A stretch of DNA of 64,000 nucleotides from Polymorphobacter_B sp038225475. GTDB taxonomy: Bacteria; Pseudomonadota; Alphaproteobacteria; Sphingomonadales; Sphingomonadaceae. A program made the translations under genes and the position numbers. Shown here one piece after another: positions 28,288 through 40,244 of the stretch; within the stretch, counting starts at the first letter, position 1; the number at the start of each line of letters is the position of its first letter. The notes below the pieces were generated by a model that was not told where the DNA came from, made no database searches, and was given only the letters and a program-made list of their open reading frames with translations. The DNA lies in the NCBI GenBank assembly GCA_038225475.1, contig JBBRRA010000005.1, forward strand, positions 1 to 64,000, given 5' to 3'.

Positions 28288-29082
28288 TCAATGTTCCAAA
28301 CTCTGCCAAGCCACGATCATCGCTGCTGTTACTGCAACCGGGACCAACCCGTCGAGACGGTCGAGGACGCCCCCGTGTCCGGGCAGCAAGGTTCCCGAAT
28401 CCTTGACGCCGGCGCGGCGCTTAAGCCAGCTTTCGAACAAGTCGCCAAGAACGGCGAGCACTGCAAGGCCGCCTACGAGTGCCACAACCGCTGCAGGCAT
28501 CGCCCTGGAATATTGCCAATGCAGCGCAAATCCTGCGATCAGCACGGTTGCCATGGCACCAACAACGCCACCGACAGCGCCCGCCCATGTCTTGTTCGGA
28601 CTAATTGAAGGGGCGAGCTTAGGCCCACCAATCGCGCGACCAGCAAAGAATGCGGCGATGTCGGTCGCCCAGACCACGACCAAGACTGCGATCGTCACCA
28701 TCAATCCGTTGGGCAAACCGCGCAGCCACAGCAGCGACACCCCCGGCAGCCCGCAATATAAGATGCCGCTGGCCACCCAGAACGCGCGTGTCCGATCGAG
28801 ACTGCGCGCGAACAGGCCAACGAGGCCAGCACTCGCCGCCAGTGCGATCACCGCCTGCAGCGCCGGGCCGTACACCGCCAGCGCGCAGGTTCCCGCGAGA
28901 ACCGCCAGTCCAGCGAGCCGCAGGCCGCGCGAAACCCCGTGCATCACGGTCCATTCGGCAAACATCAGCAGCACCGCCAAGCTGACCAATGCCGTAAAGG
29001 CGATCCCACCGGCCCAGACGGCCGCAATTGCAACGGCAATCAGCAGCACGCCGACGACGATGCGGGTAGCCAAAGCTGACAT
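28288..29082 (-). CDS. cdsA: Phosphatidate cytidylyltransferase
   Basis: A 264-residue membrane enzyme that makes CDP-diacylglycerol from phosphatidic acid and CTP. About seven spans are followed by the CdsA signature near the end (SPNKTWAGAVGGVVGAM, then LGDLFESWLKRRAGVKDSG, ending LPGHGGVLDRLDGL). The start at 29082 follows the uppS stop after one base; an in-frame extension into uppS is not supported. It sits between uppS and dxr, as in most alphaproteobacteria. Confidence 0.95.
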   Translation of the reverse strand: MSALATRIVVGVLLIAVAIAAVWAGGIAFTALVSLAVLLMFAEWTVMHGVSRGLRLAGLAVLAGTCALAVYGPALQAVIALAASAGLVGLFARSLDRTRAFWVASGILYCGLPGVSLLWLRGLPNGLMVTIAVLVVVWATDIAAFFAGRAIGGPKLAPSISPNKTWAGAVGGVVGAMATVLIAGFALHWQYSRAMPAAVVALVGGLAVLAVLGDLFESWLKRRAGVKDSGTLLPGHGGVLDRLDGLVPVAVTAAMIVAWQSLEH

Positions 29083-29083
29083 G

Positions 29084-29818
29084 TCAGTGACCGCCGAAGC
29101 GCCGCTCGCGCGCGCCAAAGGCTGCGACCGCTTCGGCCAATGAAGCAGCATCAAAGTCCGGCCATAGCTGTTCCGTGAAAACCAGTTCGGCATATGCCGC
29201 CTGCCACAACAGGAAATTCGACAGCCGCTGTTCGCCCGAGGTCCGGATCACGAGATCGGGCGGCGGCAGCGTGGCGGTATCGAGATGTGCCGAAAGCGCA
29301 TCGGCATCGATCGCCGCGACGTCGAGCGCACCGTCGCGAACCGCCACCGCCAGACGGCGTGCCGCACGAACAATTTCGTCCTGCCCGCCGTAGTTCAACG
29401 CAATAACCAGCGTCATGCGCACATTGGCTGCGGTCAGCGCCTCCGCATGATCGAGCAGCGCGACGAGGTCGGCGTTGAGCAAACGGTATTCGCCGATGAA
29501 CCTGACGCGGATGCCGTTTGCATGAAGCTCGGCAATCTCGGTTTTCAGATAATGGCGCAGCAACCCCATCAGATCGCTAACCTCATCGGCCGGACGCCGC
29601 CAGTTTTCAGATGAGAACGCGTACAGCGTCAGCACTTCGATGCCGAGCGGCGGCGCTGCCTCGACAGCGCGTCGGACAGCATCGATGCCCTTGCGGTGCC
29701 CGGCGATGCGCGGCAAGTGGCGCGCCTTTGCCCAGCGGCCGTTGCCGTCCATGATTATCGCAACATGGCGCGGCACCGCACCGGCCGTTGCCGGCTGACT
29801 GGCGCGCTTGACGGTCAC
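29084..29818 (-). CDS. uppS: Undecaprenyl pyrophosphate synthase (cis-prenyltransferase)
   Basis: A 244-residue cytosolic enzyme that adds isopentenyl units to farnesyl diphosphate to make undecaprenyl-PP, the carrier lipid for peptidoglycan. The active-site stretch HVAIIMDGNGRWA contains Asp24; YAFSSENWRRP and IRTSGEQRLSNFLLWQ are further hallmarks. The start is GTG at 29818, overlapping the frr stop by 4 bases (GTGA). Confidence 0.96.
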   Translation of the reverse strand: MTVKRASQPATAGAVPRHVAIIMDGNGRWAKARHLPRIAGHRKGIDAVRRAVEAAPPLGIEVLTLYAFSSENWRRPADEVSDLMGLLRHYLKTEIAELHANGIRVRFIGEYRLLNADLVALLDHAEALTAANVRMTLVIALNYGGQDEIVRAARRLAVAVRDGALDVAAIDADALSAHLDTATLPPPDLVIRTSGEQRLSNFLLWQAAYAELVFTEQLWPDFDAASLAEAVAAFGARERRFGGH

Positions 29819-30384
29819 TTACCGAGGATTTCCTTTTCCTTGGCGCTAGATGCAGCTTCGATATCACTGACGGCCTTGTCAGTAACCTTCTGGACATCGG
29901 TCTCGTGACGCTTTTGTTCGTCCTGGCTGATATCGCCTTTTTTCTCCGCAGCCTTGAGCACTTCCATCCCGTCGCGGCGGACGTTGCGGACAGCGATCTT
30001 TGCCTTCTCCGAATATTGCGACGCGAGCTTGGCCAGCTCCTTGCGGCGTTCCTCGGTCAGGTCGGGGATCGGCAGACGCAACGTCTGGCCGTCGGTGATG
30101 GGGTTGAGCCCAAGCCCTGCCGAGCGGATCGCCTTCTCGACCATCTGGACGTTCGACTTGTCCCAAACCTGCACCGACAGCATGCGCGATTCGGGCACCG
30201 TCACCGTGGCGACCTGGCTCAGCGCCATGTTGGCACCGTAGACTTCGACCGTCACGCGGTCCAACAGCGAGGTCGAGGCACGGCCGGTGCGCAGTCCGCC
30301 GAGGTCAGCCTGCATCGCGCCAAGCGCGCTGGTCATGCGGCGCTCGAGATCGGCCTTGAACGCCGGTGCATCGAAAATAGCCAT
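29815..30384 (-). CDS. frr: Ribosome recycling factor
   Basis: A 189-residue factor that splits post-termination ribosomes together with EF-G. The two-domain layout is visible: a long helical bundle (residues 1-30 and 105-189) with an inserted beta domain (TVEVYGANMALSQVATVTVPE). Length matches the family (about 185). The ATG at 30384 follows the pyrH stop by 3 bases. It is in the same run as rpsB, tsf and pyrH. Confidence 0.97.
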   Translation of the reverse strand: MAIFDAPAFKADLERRMTSALGAMQADLGGLRTGRASTSLLDRVTVEVYGANMALSQVATVTVPESRMLSVQVWDKSNVQMVEKAIRSAGLGLNPITDGQTLRLPIPDLTEERRKELAKLASQYSEKAKIAVRNVRRDGMEVLKAAEKKGDISQDEQKRHETDVQKVTDKAVSDIEAASSAKEKEILGK

Positions 30385-30387
30385 CGC

Positions 30388-31110
30388 TTAATCCTCGTTA
30401 GAAACCATCGTCGACACACCCTCGCCGGCGAGCACGCGCGTCAGATTGCCCTGCTCGCGGATGTTGAACACGACGATCGGAATGGCGTTGTCACGGCACA
30501 GCGCCACCGCGCTGGCGTCCATAACCCGGAGGTCGTCGGCAAGCACCTTGCTGAAACTCAACCGGTCATAGCGTTTTGCAGTCGACACCAATTTGGGATC
30601 TGCATCATAGACGCCGTCGACGCTGGTGCCCTTGAACAGCGCGTCGCAGTCCATCTCGGCAGCACGCAGCGCGGCGGCCGTGTCGGTGGTGAAAAACGGG
30701 TTACCGGTACCCGCGGCGAAGATGACGACGCGCCCCTTCTCGATATGACGCTCGGCACGACGGCGGATATAGGGTTCACACACGCTGGCCATTGGGATGG
30801 CGGATTGCACGCGCGTATCGACGCCAGCGTTTTCCAGCGCATTCTGCACGGCGAGCGCATTCATGACGGTCGCCAGCATGCCCATATAGTCGGCGCTGGC
30901 ACGGTCAAAGCCCTTGGCTGCGGCGGCCAGCCCACGGAAAATATTACCACCGCCAACCACAAGGCAAAGCTCGAACCCTGCATCGCGTGCGGTCTTGATC
31001 TCCGCCGCAATGCGCGCGGTCTCGATTGGATCGATGCCATATTGGCCCGATCCCATCAGCACTTCGCCTGACAGCTTCAGCAAAATACGTTTGAACGCGC
31101 GCCGCGCCAT
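30388..31110 (-). CDS. pyrH: Uridylate kinase
   Basis: A 240-residue hexameric UMP kinase of the amino-acid-kinase fold. Landmarks are RILLKLSGEVLMG at the start, VVGGGNIFRG and the C-terminal nucleotide-site stretch TSVDGVYDADP. It phosphorylates UMP to UDP. The start at ATG 31110 gives the usual MARRAFKR N-terminus; a TTG four codons upstream is in frame. It follows tsf by 89 bases, and a strong hairpin lies in that gap. Confidence 0.95.
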   Translation of the reverse strand: MARRAFKRILLKLSGEVLMGSGQYGIDPIETARIAAEIKTARDAGFELCLVVGGGNIFRGLAAAAKGFDRASADYMGMLATVMNALAVQNALENAGVDTRVQSAIPMASVCEPYIRRRAERHIEKGRVVIFAAGTGNPFFTTDTAAALRAAEMDCDALFKGTSVDGVYDADPKLVSTAKRYDRLSFSKVLADDLRVMDASAVALCRDNAIPIVVFNIREQGNLTRVLAGEGVSTMVSNED

Positions 31111-31153
31111 AATCGCCGTCAAACCTTCTTAAAACCGAACCGCGCGCACCTTA

Positions 31154-31185
31154 GGGACAGGGTTGACCGCTGCCAACCCTGTCCC
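31154..31185 (-). terminator. Strong 12-bp hairpin between tsf and pyrH
   Basis: GGGACAGGGTTG (31154-31165) and CAACCCTGTCCC (31174-31185) pair perfectly around an 8-base loop. On the transcribed (minus) strand it is followed by TAAGG, not a U-run, so it is not a classic intrinsic terminator. It may act as an attenuator, RNA processing site or mRNA-end stabiliser, separating the highly needed rpsB-tsf message from pyrH and the genes after it. Confidence 0.55.
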
Positions 31186-31199
31186 ATTCTGGCGTCGGC

Positions 31200-32132
31200 T
31201 CAGTTTGTCCCGGCGGCAGCAGCCACTTCGGCGGCGAAATCGCTGGTTGCGCGCTCGATGCCTTCACCCAGCTGGAACCGCACGAACTCGGTAATCGCAA
31301 TCGGCGTACCGGCGGCCTTTGCGGCTGCGGCGACGACATCGACGATCTTGGTCTTTTGGTCGATCACGAAGATCTGCGTCAGCAGCGCATTCTCCTGACG
31401 ATATTTGCGCACCGCACCGTCGATCATCTTCTCGACGATCTCAGCGGGCTTACCCGACGCCGCGGCCTTTTCGCGGGCGATTGCACGCTCGCGCTCGACG
31501 ACTTCGGCATCAAGACCGTTCTCGTCGAGGGCCAGCGGATTGGCGGCGGCGATGTGCATCGCAACCTGCTTGCCGAGCGGCTCGAGCACCGACGCCGGTG
31601 CCGAAGACTGCAGCCCGACCAGCACGCCGATCTTGCCCATGCCCGTCGTCACGGCATTGTGGACATAAGACACAACGAGCCCTTCGCTGACCGACACGAT
31701 CTTGGCGCGGCGCAGTGACTGATTTTCACCGATCGTGGCGATGTTGTGCGTGAGTACGTCGCGAACGCTTTTGCCGTCGGCGTCGGGATAAAGCGCATCG
31801 TGCAACAGTGCGACGTCGTCGCCGTGCGTTGCGGCCATACCGGTGACGGTACGAACGAAGCTTTGAAACTGGTCGTTCTTCGCGACGAAGTCGGTCTCCG
31901 AGTTGACCTCGACCGCAGCACCCTTGGTGCCTGCGGTGACCACCCCGACGAGGCCTTCGGCGGCAGTGCGGCCGGCCTTTTTCGCAGCAGCGGCAAGCCC
32001 CTTGGTGCGCAGCCAATCAACGGCGGCTTCCATATTGGCGTCGGTTTCGTTCAACGCCTTCTTGCAATCCATCATGCCCGCACCCGTGCGGTCGCGCAGG
32101 TCCTTGACCATGCTCGCGGTGATTTCGGCCAT
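31200..32132 (-). CDS. tsf: Translation elongation factor Ts
   Basis: A 310-residue nucleotide-exchange factor for EF-Tu. The family hallmarks are VKDLRDRTGAGMMDCKKALNE in the N-terminal UBA-like domain and VEVNSETDFVAKNDQF in the core. Length is normal for alphaproteobacteria (about 308). It follows rpsB after 83 bases that contain a GC hairpin. ATG at 32132 is set by the family N-terminus MAEITASMVK. Confidence 0.97.
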   Translation of the reverse strand: MAEITASMVKDLRDRTGAGMMDCKKALNETDANMEAAVDWLRTKGLAAAAKKAGRTAAEGLVGVVTAGTKGAAVEVNSETDFVAKNDQFQSFVRTVTGMAATHGDDVALLHDALYPDADGKSVRDVLTHNIATIGENQSLRRAKIVSVSEGLVVSYVHNAVTTGMGKIGVLVGLQSSAPASVLEPLGKQVAMHIAAANPLALDENGLDAEVVERERAIAREKAAASGKPAEIVEKMIDGAVRKYRQENALLTQIFVIDQKTKIVDVVAAAAKAAGTPIAITEFVRFQLGEGIERATSDFAAEVAAAAGTN

Positions 32133-32168
32133 CTTTCAGGTCCTTTTCATTCTGGCGGTTATGGTGAA

Positions 32169-32189
32169 GGCCGGCGCACGGCACCGGCC
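32169..32189 (-). other. GC hairpin between rpsB and tsf
   Basis: GGCCGG and CCGGCC (32169-32174 and 32184-32189) pair around a 9-base loop on the transcribed strand; no U-tract follows. Possibly an attenuator or processing signal between the two genes. Confidence 0.35.
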
Positions 32190-32216
32190 CTCGCGATCAT
32201 TTGAACAGGCGTCGAC

Positions 32217-33053
32217 TTAAGCGACGGCTGTCGGCGTCTCGACGGTTTCGTCGGCAATTGCCTCGGCCATCGTCGTAACGGGGGCAGCTTCGACAACCGG
32301 TTCAAGCAGCGCAACTTCGACCGGCGGCTCGGCCATTGCACCAAGGTCAATCCCCTGGTTGGCCTGACGGCCCTGACGTGCGTCGATGATCGTGTCGGCG
32401 ATCGCGTTGCAATACAACAGAATCGCGCGCGAAGCGTCGTCATTGCCCGGGACCGGGAATGCAATGCCACTCGGGTCGGTGTTGGTATCGAGGATCGCGA
32501 TGACTGGAATGCCAAGCGTGTTGGCTTCCTTGATCGCAAGGTCTTCCTTGTTGACGTCGATCACGAAAATGATGTCGGGCAAGCCGCCCATGTCGCGGAT
32601 GCCGCCAAGGCTCAGCTCGAACTTGTCGCGCTCGCGCGTCAGCTTGAGCACTTCCTTCTTGGTCAGGCCGGCAGTGTCGCCCGACAGCTGCTCTTCGAGC
32701 TGCTTGAAGCGGCGGATCGAGCCGCTGATCGTCTTCCAGTTGGTGAGCATGCCGCCCAGCCAACGATGGTTGACATAATGCTGGCCGGACCGGCGCGCGG
32801 CCTCGGCGACAGGATCCTGTGCCTGACGCTTGGTGCCGACGAACAGGACCTTGCCGCCACTTGCGACGGTCGCACGCGTAAAGTCGATCGCGCGCGCCAG
32901 CAAAGGAACGGTCTGCGACAGATCGATAATATGAACGCCGTTGCGATCACCGAAAATATACGGCTTCATCTTCGGGTTCCAGCGATGCGTCTGGTGGCCG
33001 AAGTGAGCGCCGGCTTCCAAAAGCTGCGCCATCGAGACGACGGGAGTCGCCAT
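32217..33053 (-). CDS. rpsB: 30S ribosomal protein S2
   Basis: A 278-residue ribosomal protein. It has the S2 core (MAQLLEAGAHFGHQTHRWNPKMKPYIFGDRNGVHIIDL, ending near residue 230 with the IDARQGRQANQG stretch) plus an Ala/Glu-rich tail of about 45 residues seen in alphaproteobacterial S2. It begins the operon rpsB-tsf-pyrH-frr-uppS-cdsA-dxr-rseP-bamA-skp-fabZ. A structured leader and promoter precede it. Confidence 0.97.
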   Translation of the reverse strand: MATPVVSMAQLLEAGAHFGHQTHRWNPKMKPYIFGDRNGVHIIDLSQTVPLLARAIDFTRATVASGGKVLFVGTKRQAQDPVAEAARRSGQHYVNHRWLGGMLTNWKTISGSIRRFKQLEEQLSGDTAGLTKKEVLKLTRERDKFELSLGGIRDMGGLPDIIFVIDVNKEDLAIKEANTLGIPVIAILDTNTDPSGIAFPVPGNDDASRAILLYCNAIADTIIDARQGRQANQGIDLGAMAEPPVEVALLEPVVEAAPVTTMAEAIADETVETPTAVA

Positions 33054-33068
33054 AGTTTTCTCTCCTCT

Positions 33069-33119
33069 ATCCGGTTAAGCCGCCGCAGGGGATGTTCGAG
33101 CGCAAGCCCGACACCGGAT
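33069..33119 (-). promoter_or_regulatory. Possible structured rpsB leader
   Basis: ATCCGGT (33069-33075 on the plus strand) and ACCGGAT (33113-33119) pair to close a 37-base region, ending just before the GAGGAGAG ribosome-binding site of rpsB. S2 represses its own operon in other proteobacteria, so this leader could be its operator. The pairing is read by eye; no Rfam match has been tested. Confidence 0.35.
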
Positions 33120-33153
33120 GGGTTGCCCCTGCGTGTGTGTTGAACGAAGCGCG

Positions 33154-33182
33154 GACTTAGCGGCACCCCGCCCTGAAATCAA
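33154..33182 (-). promoter_or_regulatory. Candidate sigma-70 promoter of the rpsB operon
   Basis: On the minus strand TTGATT (33182-33177) and TAAGTC (33159-33154) are 17 bases apart, giving a transcript start near 33147 and a leader of about 95 bases. It sits in the 132-base gap just after the end of dnaE. Confidence 0.4.
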
Positions 33183-33185
33183 CCC

Positions 33186-36644
<3,459 letters not shown>

Positions 36645-36693
36645 GGTTTCAACATGGCGCGGCGTGCCGATTCGCGCGAGGGGGTTGCGGCGA

Positions 36694-37374
36694 TTAGCTG
36701 GGGATAACCAGCCGCCCCTCGTGGAGGGTGACGACGCGGTCCATCGCCCTTGCGAGCGCGACATTGTGCGTCGCCACCAACGCCGAGCTTCCCAAGTTAC
36801 GGACAAGGTTGAGGAATTCGGTAAGCACCTTGGCTGCTGTTGCCTCGTCGAGGTTGCCCGTCGGTTCGTCCGCCAGCACCAGCGCGGGCTGATTGGCGAG
36901 CGCGCGCGCCACCGCGACACGCTGTTGTTCGCCGCCGGACAATTGCGCTGGTCGGTGGTCGAGCCGCGCCGACAGCCCGAGCTTGCCGAGCAGGTCGGCA
37001 GCATGCGCGCGCGCCTTGGCGGGCGCGGTGCCATGGATCAACTGCGGCAGCACGACATTCTCCAGCGCGGAAAAATCTGGCAGCAGGTGGTGGAACTGAT
37101 AGACAAAGCCAAGGCGGTCGCGGCGCACCCGCGTGCGGCCACTCGAGTCCAGCTTTTCAACGCGTTCGCCCGAAATGCTGATCTCGCCGGTGAAGCCGCC
37201 TTCGAGCAGGCCGACCGCCTGCAGCAATGTCGACTTGCCCGATCCGGACGGTCCGAGCAGCGCGACAATCTCGCCCGGCGCGACGCTGAGATCGACGCCG
37301 CGCAACACGTCGATGCGCACACCGCCCTGTTCGAAACTGCGGCACAAGCCGCGTACATCGAGCGTGTCATTCAT
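36694..37374 (-). CDS. lolD: Lipoprotein-releasing ABC transporter ATP-binding subunit LolD
   Basis: A 226-residue ABC ATPase. Walker A is GPSGSGKST, the LSGGEQQR signature follows, and Walker B is LVLADEPTGNLD. It powers release of lipoproteins from the inner membrane to LolA. Its start overlaps lolC by 8 bases, so it is coupled to it. Assignment to LolD rather than MacB or FtsE rests on the adjacent lolC permease. Downstream, dnaE follows on the same strand. Confidence 0.93.
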   Translation of the reverse strand: MNDTLDVRGLCRSFEQGGVRIDVLRGVDLSVAPGEIVALLGPSGSGKSTLLQAVGLLEGGFTGEISISGERVEKLDSSGRTRVRRDRLGFVYQFHHLLPDFSALENVVLPQLIHGTAPAKARAHAADLLGKLGLSARLDHRPAQLSGGEQQRVAVARALANQPALVLADEPTGNLDEATAAKVLTEFLNLVRNLGSSALVATHNVALARAMDRVVTLHEGRLVIPS

Positions 37375-38614
37375 AGCGCAGCACCTGCACCGGATCGGTG
37401 CTCGCGGCTTTCCATGCCGGGAACAGCGTCGCGAGGAACGACATCAGCAGCGTCAGCGCGACGATGCCGACGACTTCCATCGGATCGGTTTTCGACGGCA
37501 GGTCGGTCAGGTAGCGCACCGATGGGTCCCATAGTTGCGCGCCGGTCAGCGCCGACACCCCCGACACGATCGATGCGCGGAAGTGGAGCAGGGAAAACCC
37601 AAGGATCAGCCCCAGCACGATCCCGAGCCCGCCGATCAACGTACCGACCGTCATGAAGACGCGCATCAGCGCAATGCGGCTCGCCCCCATCGTGCGCAGG
37701 ATGGCGATGTCGCGGGTTTTCGCGCGAACCAGCATGATCAGGCTGGACAGGATGTTGAACACCGCGACGAGGATGATGATCGACAGCACCCAGAACATCA
37801 CGGTGCGTTCGACCACCAGCGCCTCGAACAGCGCCGAATTGGTCTGCTGCCAGCTGGCGATCACCCCCGATTTGCCGACCCGCGGCGCGATCGGTTTGAG
37901 GATCTGATCGACATGATCGGGGTCGTTGGTGACGATTTCGACCATGCCGACCGCATCGCCGAGGCGCAGCAGCGTCTGCGCATCTGCCATCGGCATGACG
38001 ACAAAGGCCTTGTCATAGTCATAGATGCCGACTTCGAAGATCGCGACGATCCGGTATGCGACGATGCGCGGCACCGTGCCGAACGGCCCGGTCTGGCCAT
38101 CGGGCGAAATCAGGCTGACAGTATCGCCGACTTGCGCGCCAAGGTTTTCCGCCAATCGCGCGCCGATCGCGACGGTGTTGGTGCCGGGCACAAGGTTCTT
38201 GAGCGCCCCCTGACGGACATTGTCGGTCATCACCTTGGTCGCCATGATGTCGGGCAAGGTCATGCCGCGCACCAGCACGCCCTCGACGCGGTTCTTGAAC
38301 GTCGCCATCAACGGCTGCTCGATCAGCGGCGTCGCCTTGGTAACACCCGGCAGCCCGCGCACCTGCGCGGCGAGCGGCTGCCAGTCGGGAAGCCGTCCGC
38401 CATAGCCCTGAATCACCGCATGGCCGTTCAGTCCAAGGATGCGGTCGAAAAGTTCGGCACGAAAGCCGTTCATCACCGACATCACCGCGATCAGCGCCGC
38501 AACGCCGAGCGCCACCGCGATCAGCGAAATCGACGCGACAAGGAAGATGAACCCCTCGCCGCGGCCGGGCAGCAGATAGCGCCCGGCGATCATGCGTTCG
38601 TAGCGGGTGATCAT
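37367..38614 (-). CDS. lolC: Lipoprotein-releasing ABC transporter permease LolC/LolE
   Basis: A 415-residue permease with the LolC/E/MacB layout: one N-terminal span (about residues 22-48), a large periplasmic domain with MacB_PCD fold (about 50-260), then three C-terminal spans. The start has the family motif ERMIAGRYLLPGRGEGF. Only one permease gene is present, so the complex is probably LolF-type (homodimeric permease plus LolD), as in many alphaproteobacteria. The ATG at 38614 has about 160 leader bases back to a candidate promoter inside proS. Confidence 0.93.
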   Translation of the reverse strand: MITRYERMIAGRYLLPGRGEGFIFLVASISLIAVALGVAALIAVMSVMNGFRAELFDRILGLNGHAVIQGYGGRLPDWQPLAAQVRGLPGVTKATPLIEQPLMATFKNRVEGVLVRGMTLPDIMATKVMTDNVRQGALKNLVPGTNTVAIGARLAENLGAQVGDTVSLISPDGQTGPFGTVPRIVAYRIVAIFEVGIYDYDKAFVVMPMADAQTLLRLGDAVGMVEIVTNDPDHVDQILKPIAPRVGKSGVIASWQQTNSALFEALVVERTVMFWVLSIIILVAVFNILSSLIMLVRAKTRDIAILRTMGASRIALMRVFMTVGTLIGGLGIVLGLILGFSLLHFRASIVSGVSALTGAQLWDPSVRYLTDLPSKTDPMEVVGIVALTLLMSFLATLFPAWKAASTDPVQVLRYE

Positions 38615-38772
38615 CCGAGTCGTCCGCGCCGTCGTGGGACGGGCGAGCTATGCAAAGTTGATGAAGTTGACGACACGTCCCCCCGGCATCTCCCCCCGCC
38701 GCGGGTCGAACCGCCGCTGTCCTGCATCGCTCCGAAGGGGTGCCATTGCCAGTTCATCCACTCAACGCCTTA
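38615..38772 (-). other. Long lolC leader with a possible small ORF
   Basis: The region between the candidate promoter (38780-38808) and lolC contains no known gene. Two short frames are open. One is a 47-codon frame beginning ATG-AAC-TGG whose TGA overlaps the lolC ATG as ATGA. The other is a 37-codon GTG frame ending TAG. An AAGG lies near their starts. Neither has supporting similarity I recognise. A leader peptide is possible but unproven. Confidence 0.3.
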
Positions 38773-38779
38773 ACTGAAT

Positions 38780-38808
38780 AATATAACCAATCAGGAGATA
38801 TTTGTCAA
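38780..38808 (-). promoter_or_regulatory. Near-consensus promoter for lolCD (dnaE), inside the end of proS
   Basis: On the minus strand TTGACA (38808-38803) and TATATT (38785-38780) are separated by exactly 17 bases. The -35 lies in the last codons of proS and the -10 just after its stop. This gives lolC-lolD-dnaE transcription independent of proS, from near 38773, with a leader of about 160 bases. Confidence 0.6.
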
Positions 38809-40113
38809 TCGCTCGAATGCCGCGTCGATCGACATCTCGTCGCGGGTGGCGGCACCGCGCCGCTTGAGTTCGACAGTACCGGCCGCGACGCCCTTCGGTC
38901 CGATGACCAGCTGCCACGGCAGCCCGATCAGGTCCATCGCCGCAAACTTCGCCCCCCCGCGTTCGTCGCGGTCATCGTACAACACCTCGACGCCTGCCGC
39001 TTCGAGCCGCGCATAAAGCGCATCGGCCGCCACGGTGCAGGCCACATCATCGGCGCGCAGGTTGATCAGGCCGACGCGGAACGGTGCGACCGCTTCGGGC
39101 CAGATGATGCCGTCCTTGTCATGGCCCGCCTCGATGATCGCGCCGACCAGCCGCGACACGCCGATGCCGTAGCTGCCCATCAATGGCGTGATCGCGGCAC
39201 CGTCGGCCCCCTGCACGGTGATGCCCATCGCCTTGGTGTATTTGTCGCCGAAGTGGAACACCTGCCCCACCTCGATACCGCGCGATTGCTTGATCGCATC
39301 GCCGGCTGCGGCTTCGGCGGCAGCGTCGCGCTTTTCATCGGTGGCGGCATAATCGGCGTTCAGACCATCGATGAACGCCGCCAGCGCCTCGGCATCATCG
39401 GCATCGATGTGCGCGGTATCATGCCCGGCCTCCCAGTTCCGGTGATAGAAGACGTCGCTTTCGCCGGTCGGCGCCAGCACGATGAATTCATGGCTGAGAT
39501 CGCCGCCGATCGGCCCGGTGTCGGCGCGCATCGGGATGGCGTGCAGCCCCATCCGGGCAAACGTCCGCATATAGGCGAGGAACATGCGGTTATAGCTGTG
39601 GGTCGCACCGGCCATGTCGGCATCGAAGCTGTAGGCGTCCTTCATCAGGAATTCGCGGCCACGCAGCACGCCGAAACGCGGGCGGACTTCGTCGCGAAAC
39701 TTCCACTGGATTTGATACAGGTTGACCGGCAGGTCGCGGTAGCTGCGCGCGCCGTTGGCGAAGATCGTCGTGAACAGCTCCTCGGCGGTCGGACTGAACA
39801 GCATCTCGCGGTCGTGGCGGTCGGTGATGCGCAGCATCTCCGGGCCATAAGCGTCATAGCGGCCCGACAGCTTCCACAGTTCGGCGGACTGAATGGTCGG
39901 CATCAGCACTTCGACCGCGCCGGCGCGGTCCTGTTCCTCGCGGACGATCTGTTCGATCTTGCGCAGCACGCGGTGCCCGAGCGGCAGCCAAGCATAGATT
40001 CCGGCGGCGGTTTGACGGATCAACCCGGCGCGCAGCATCAGCTGGTGGCTGACGACCTGCGCGTCGCCGGGGGTTTCCTTGAGCAGCGGCAGGAAATAGC
40101 GGGACAGACGCAT
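38791..40113 (-). CDS. proS: Prolyl-tRNA synthetase
   Basis: A 440-residue class II aminoacyl-tRNA synthetase. The N-terminus (MRLSRYFLPLLKETPGDAQ) and the motif 2 stretch (KFRDEVRPRFGVLRGREFLMKDAYSFD) match the short alphaproteobacterial form that lacks the editing INS domain. Motif 3 is in GIGVSRLVGAIIE. An anticodon-binding domain follows at about residues 345-440. The start is ATG at 40113. The next genes on the strand are lolC, lolD and dnaE. Confidence 0.96.
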   Translation of the reverse strand: MRLSRYFLPLLKETPGDAQVVSHQLMLRAGLIRQTAAGIYAWLPLGHRVLRKIEQIVREEQDRAGAVEVLMPTIQSAELWKLSGRYDAYGPEMLRITDRHDREMLFSPTAEELFTTIFANGARSYRDLPVNLYQIQWKFRDEVRPRFGVLRGREFLMKDAYSFDADMAGATHSYNRMFLAYMRTFARMGLHAIPMRADTGPIGGDLSHEFIVLAPTGESDVFYHRNWEAGHDTAHIDADDAEALAAFIDGLNADYAATDEKRDAAAEAAAGDAIKQSRGIEVGQVFHFGDKYTKAMGITVQGADGAAITPLMGSYGIGVSRLVGAIIEAGHDKDGIIWPEAVAPFRVGLINLRADDVACTVAADALYARLEAAGVEVLYDDRDERGGAKFAAMDLIGLPWQLVIGPKGVAAGTVELKRRGAATRDEMSIDAAFERLTNIS

Positions 40114-40244
40114 GAGCGGCCAGGACTTTCAGGCTGAGGGAGTGCGGTGTCTAGCCGCCCTGTTGCTCGCGCACAACAGTCGGCGGCGAAGCGTGCCGCT
40201 TCTGCGATTGGTGCATGACAAAGCGATAGCGTTTGCATAGCGAT

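Noticed and set aside
38690..38715. tRNA-like GGTTCGACCCG T-loop sequence in the lolC leader
   Set aside because: No matching T-stem, acceptor stem or anticodon arm could be drawn on either strand.
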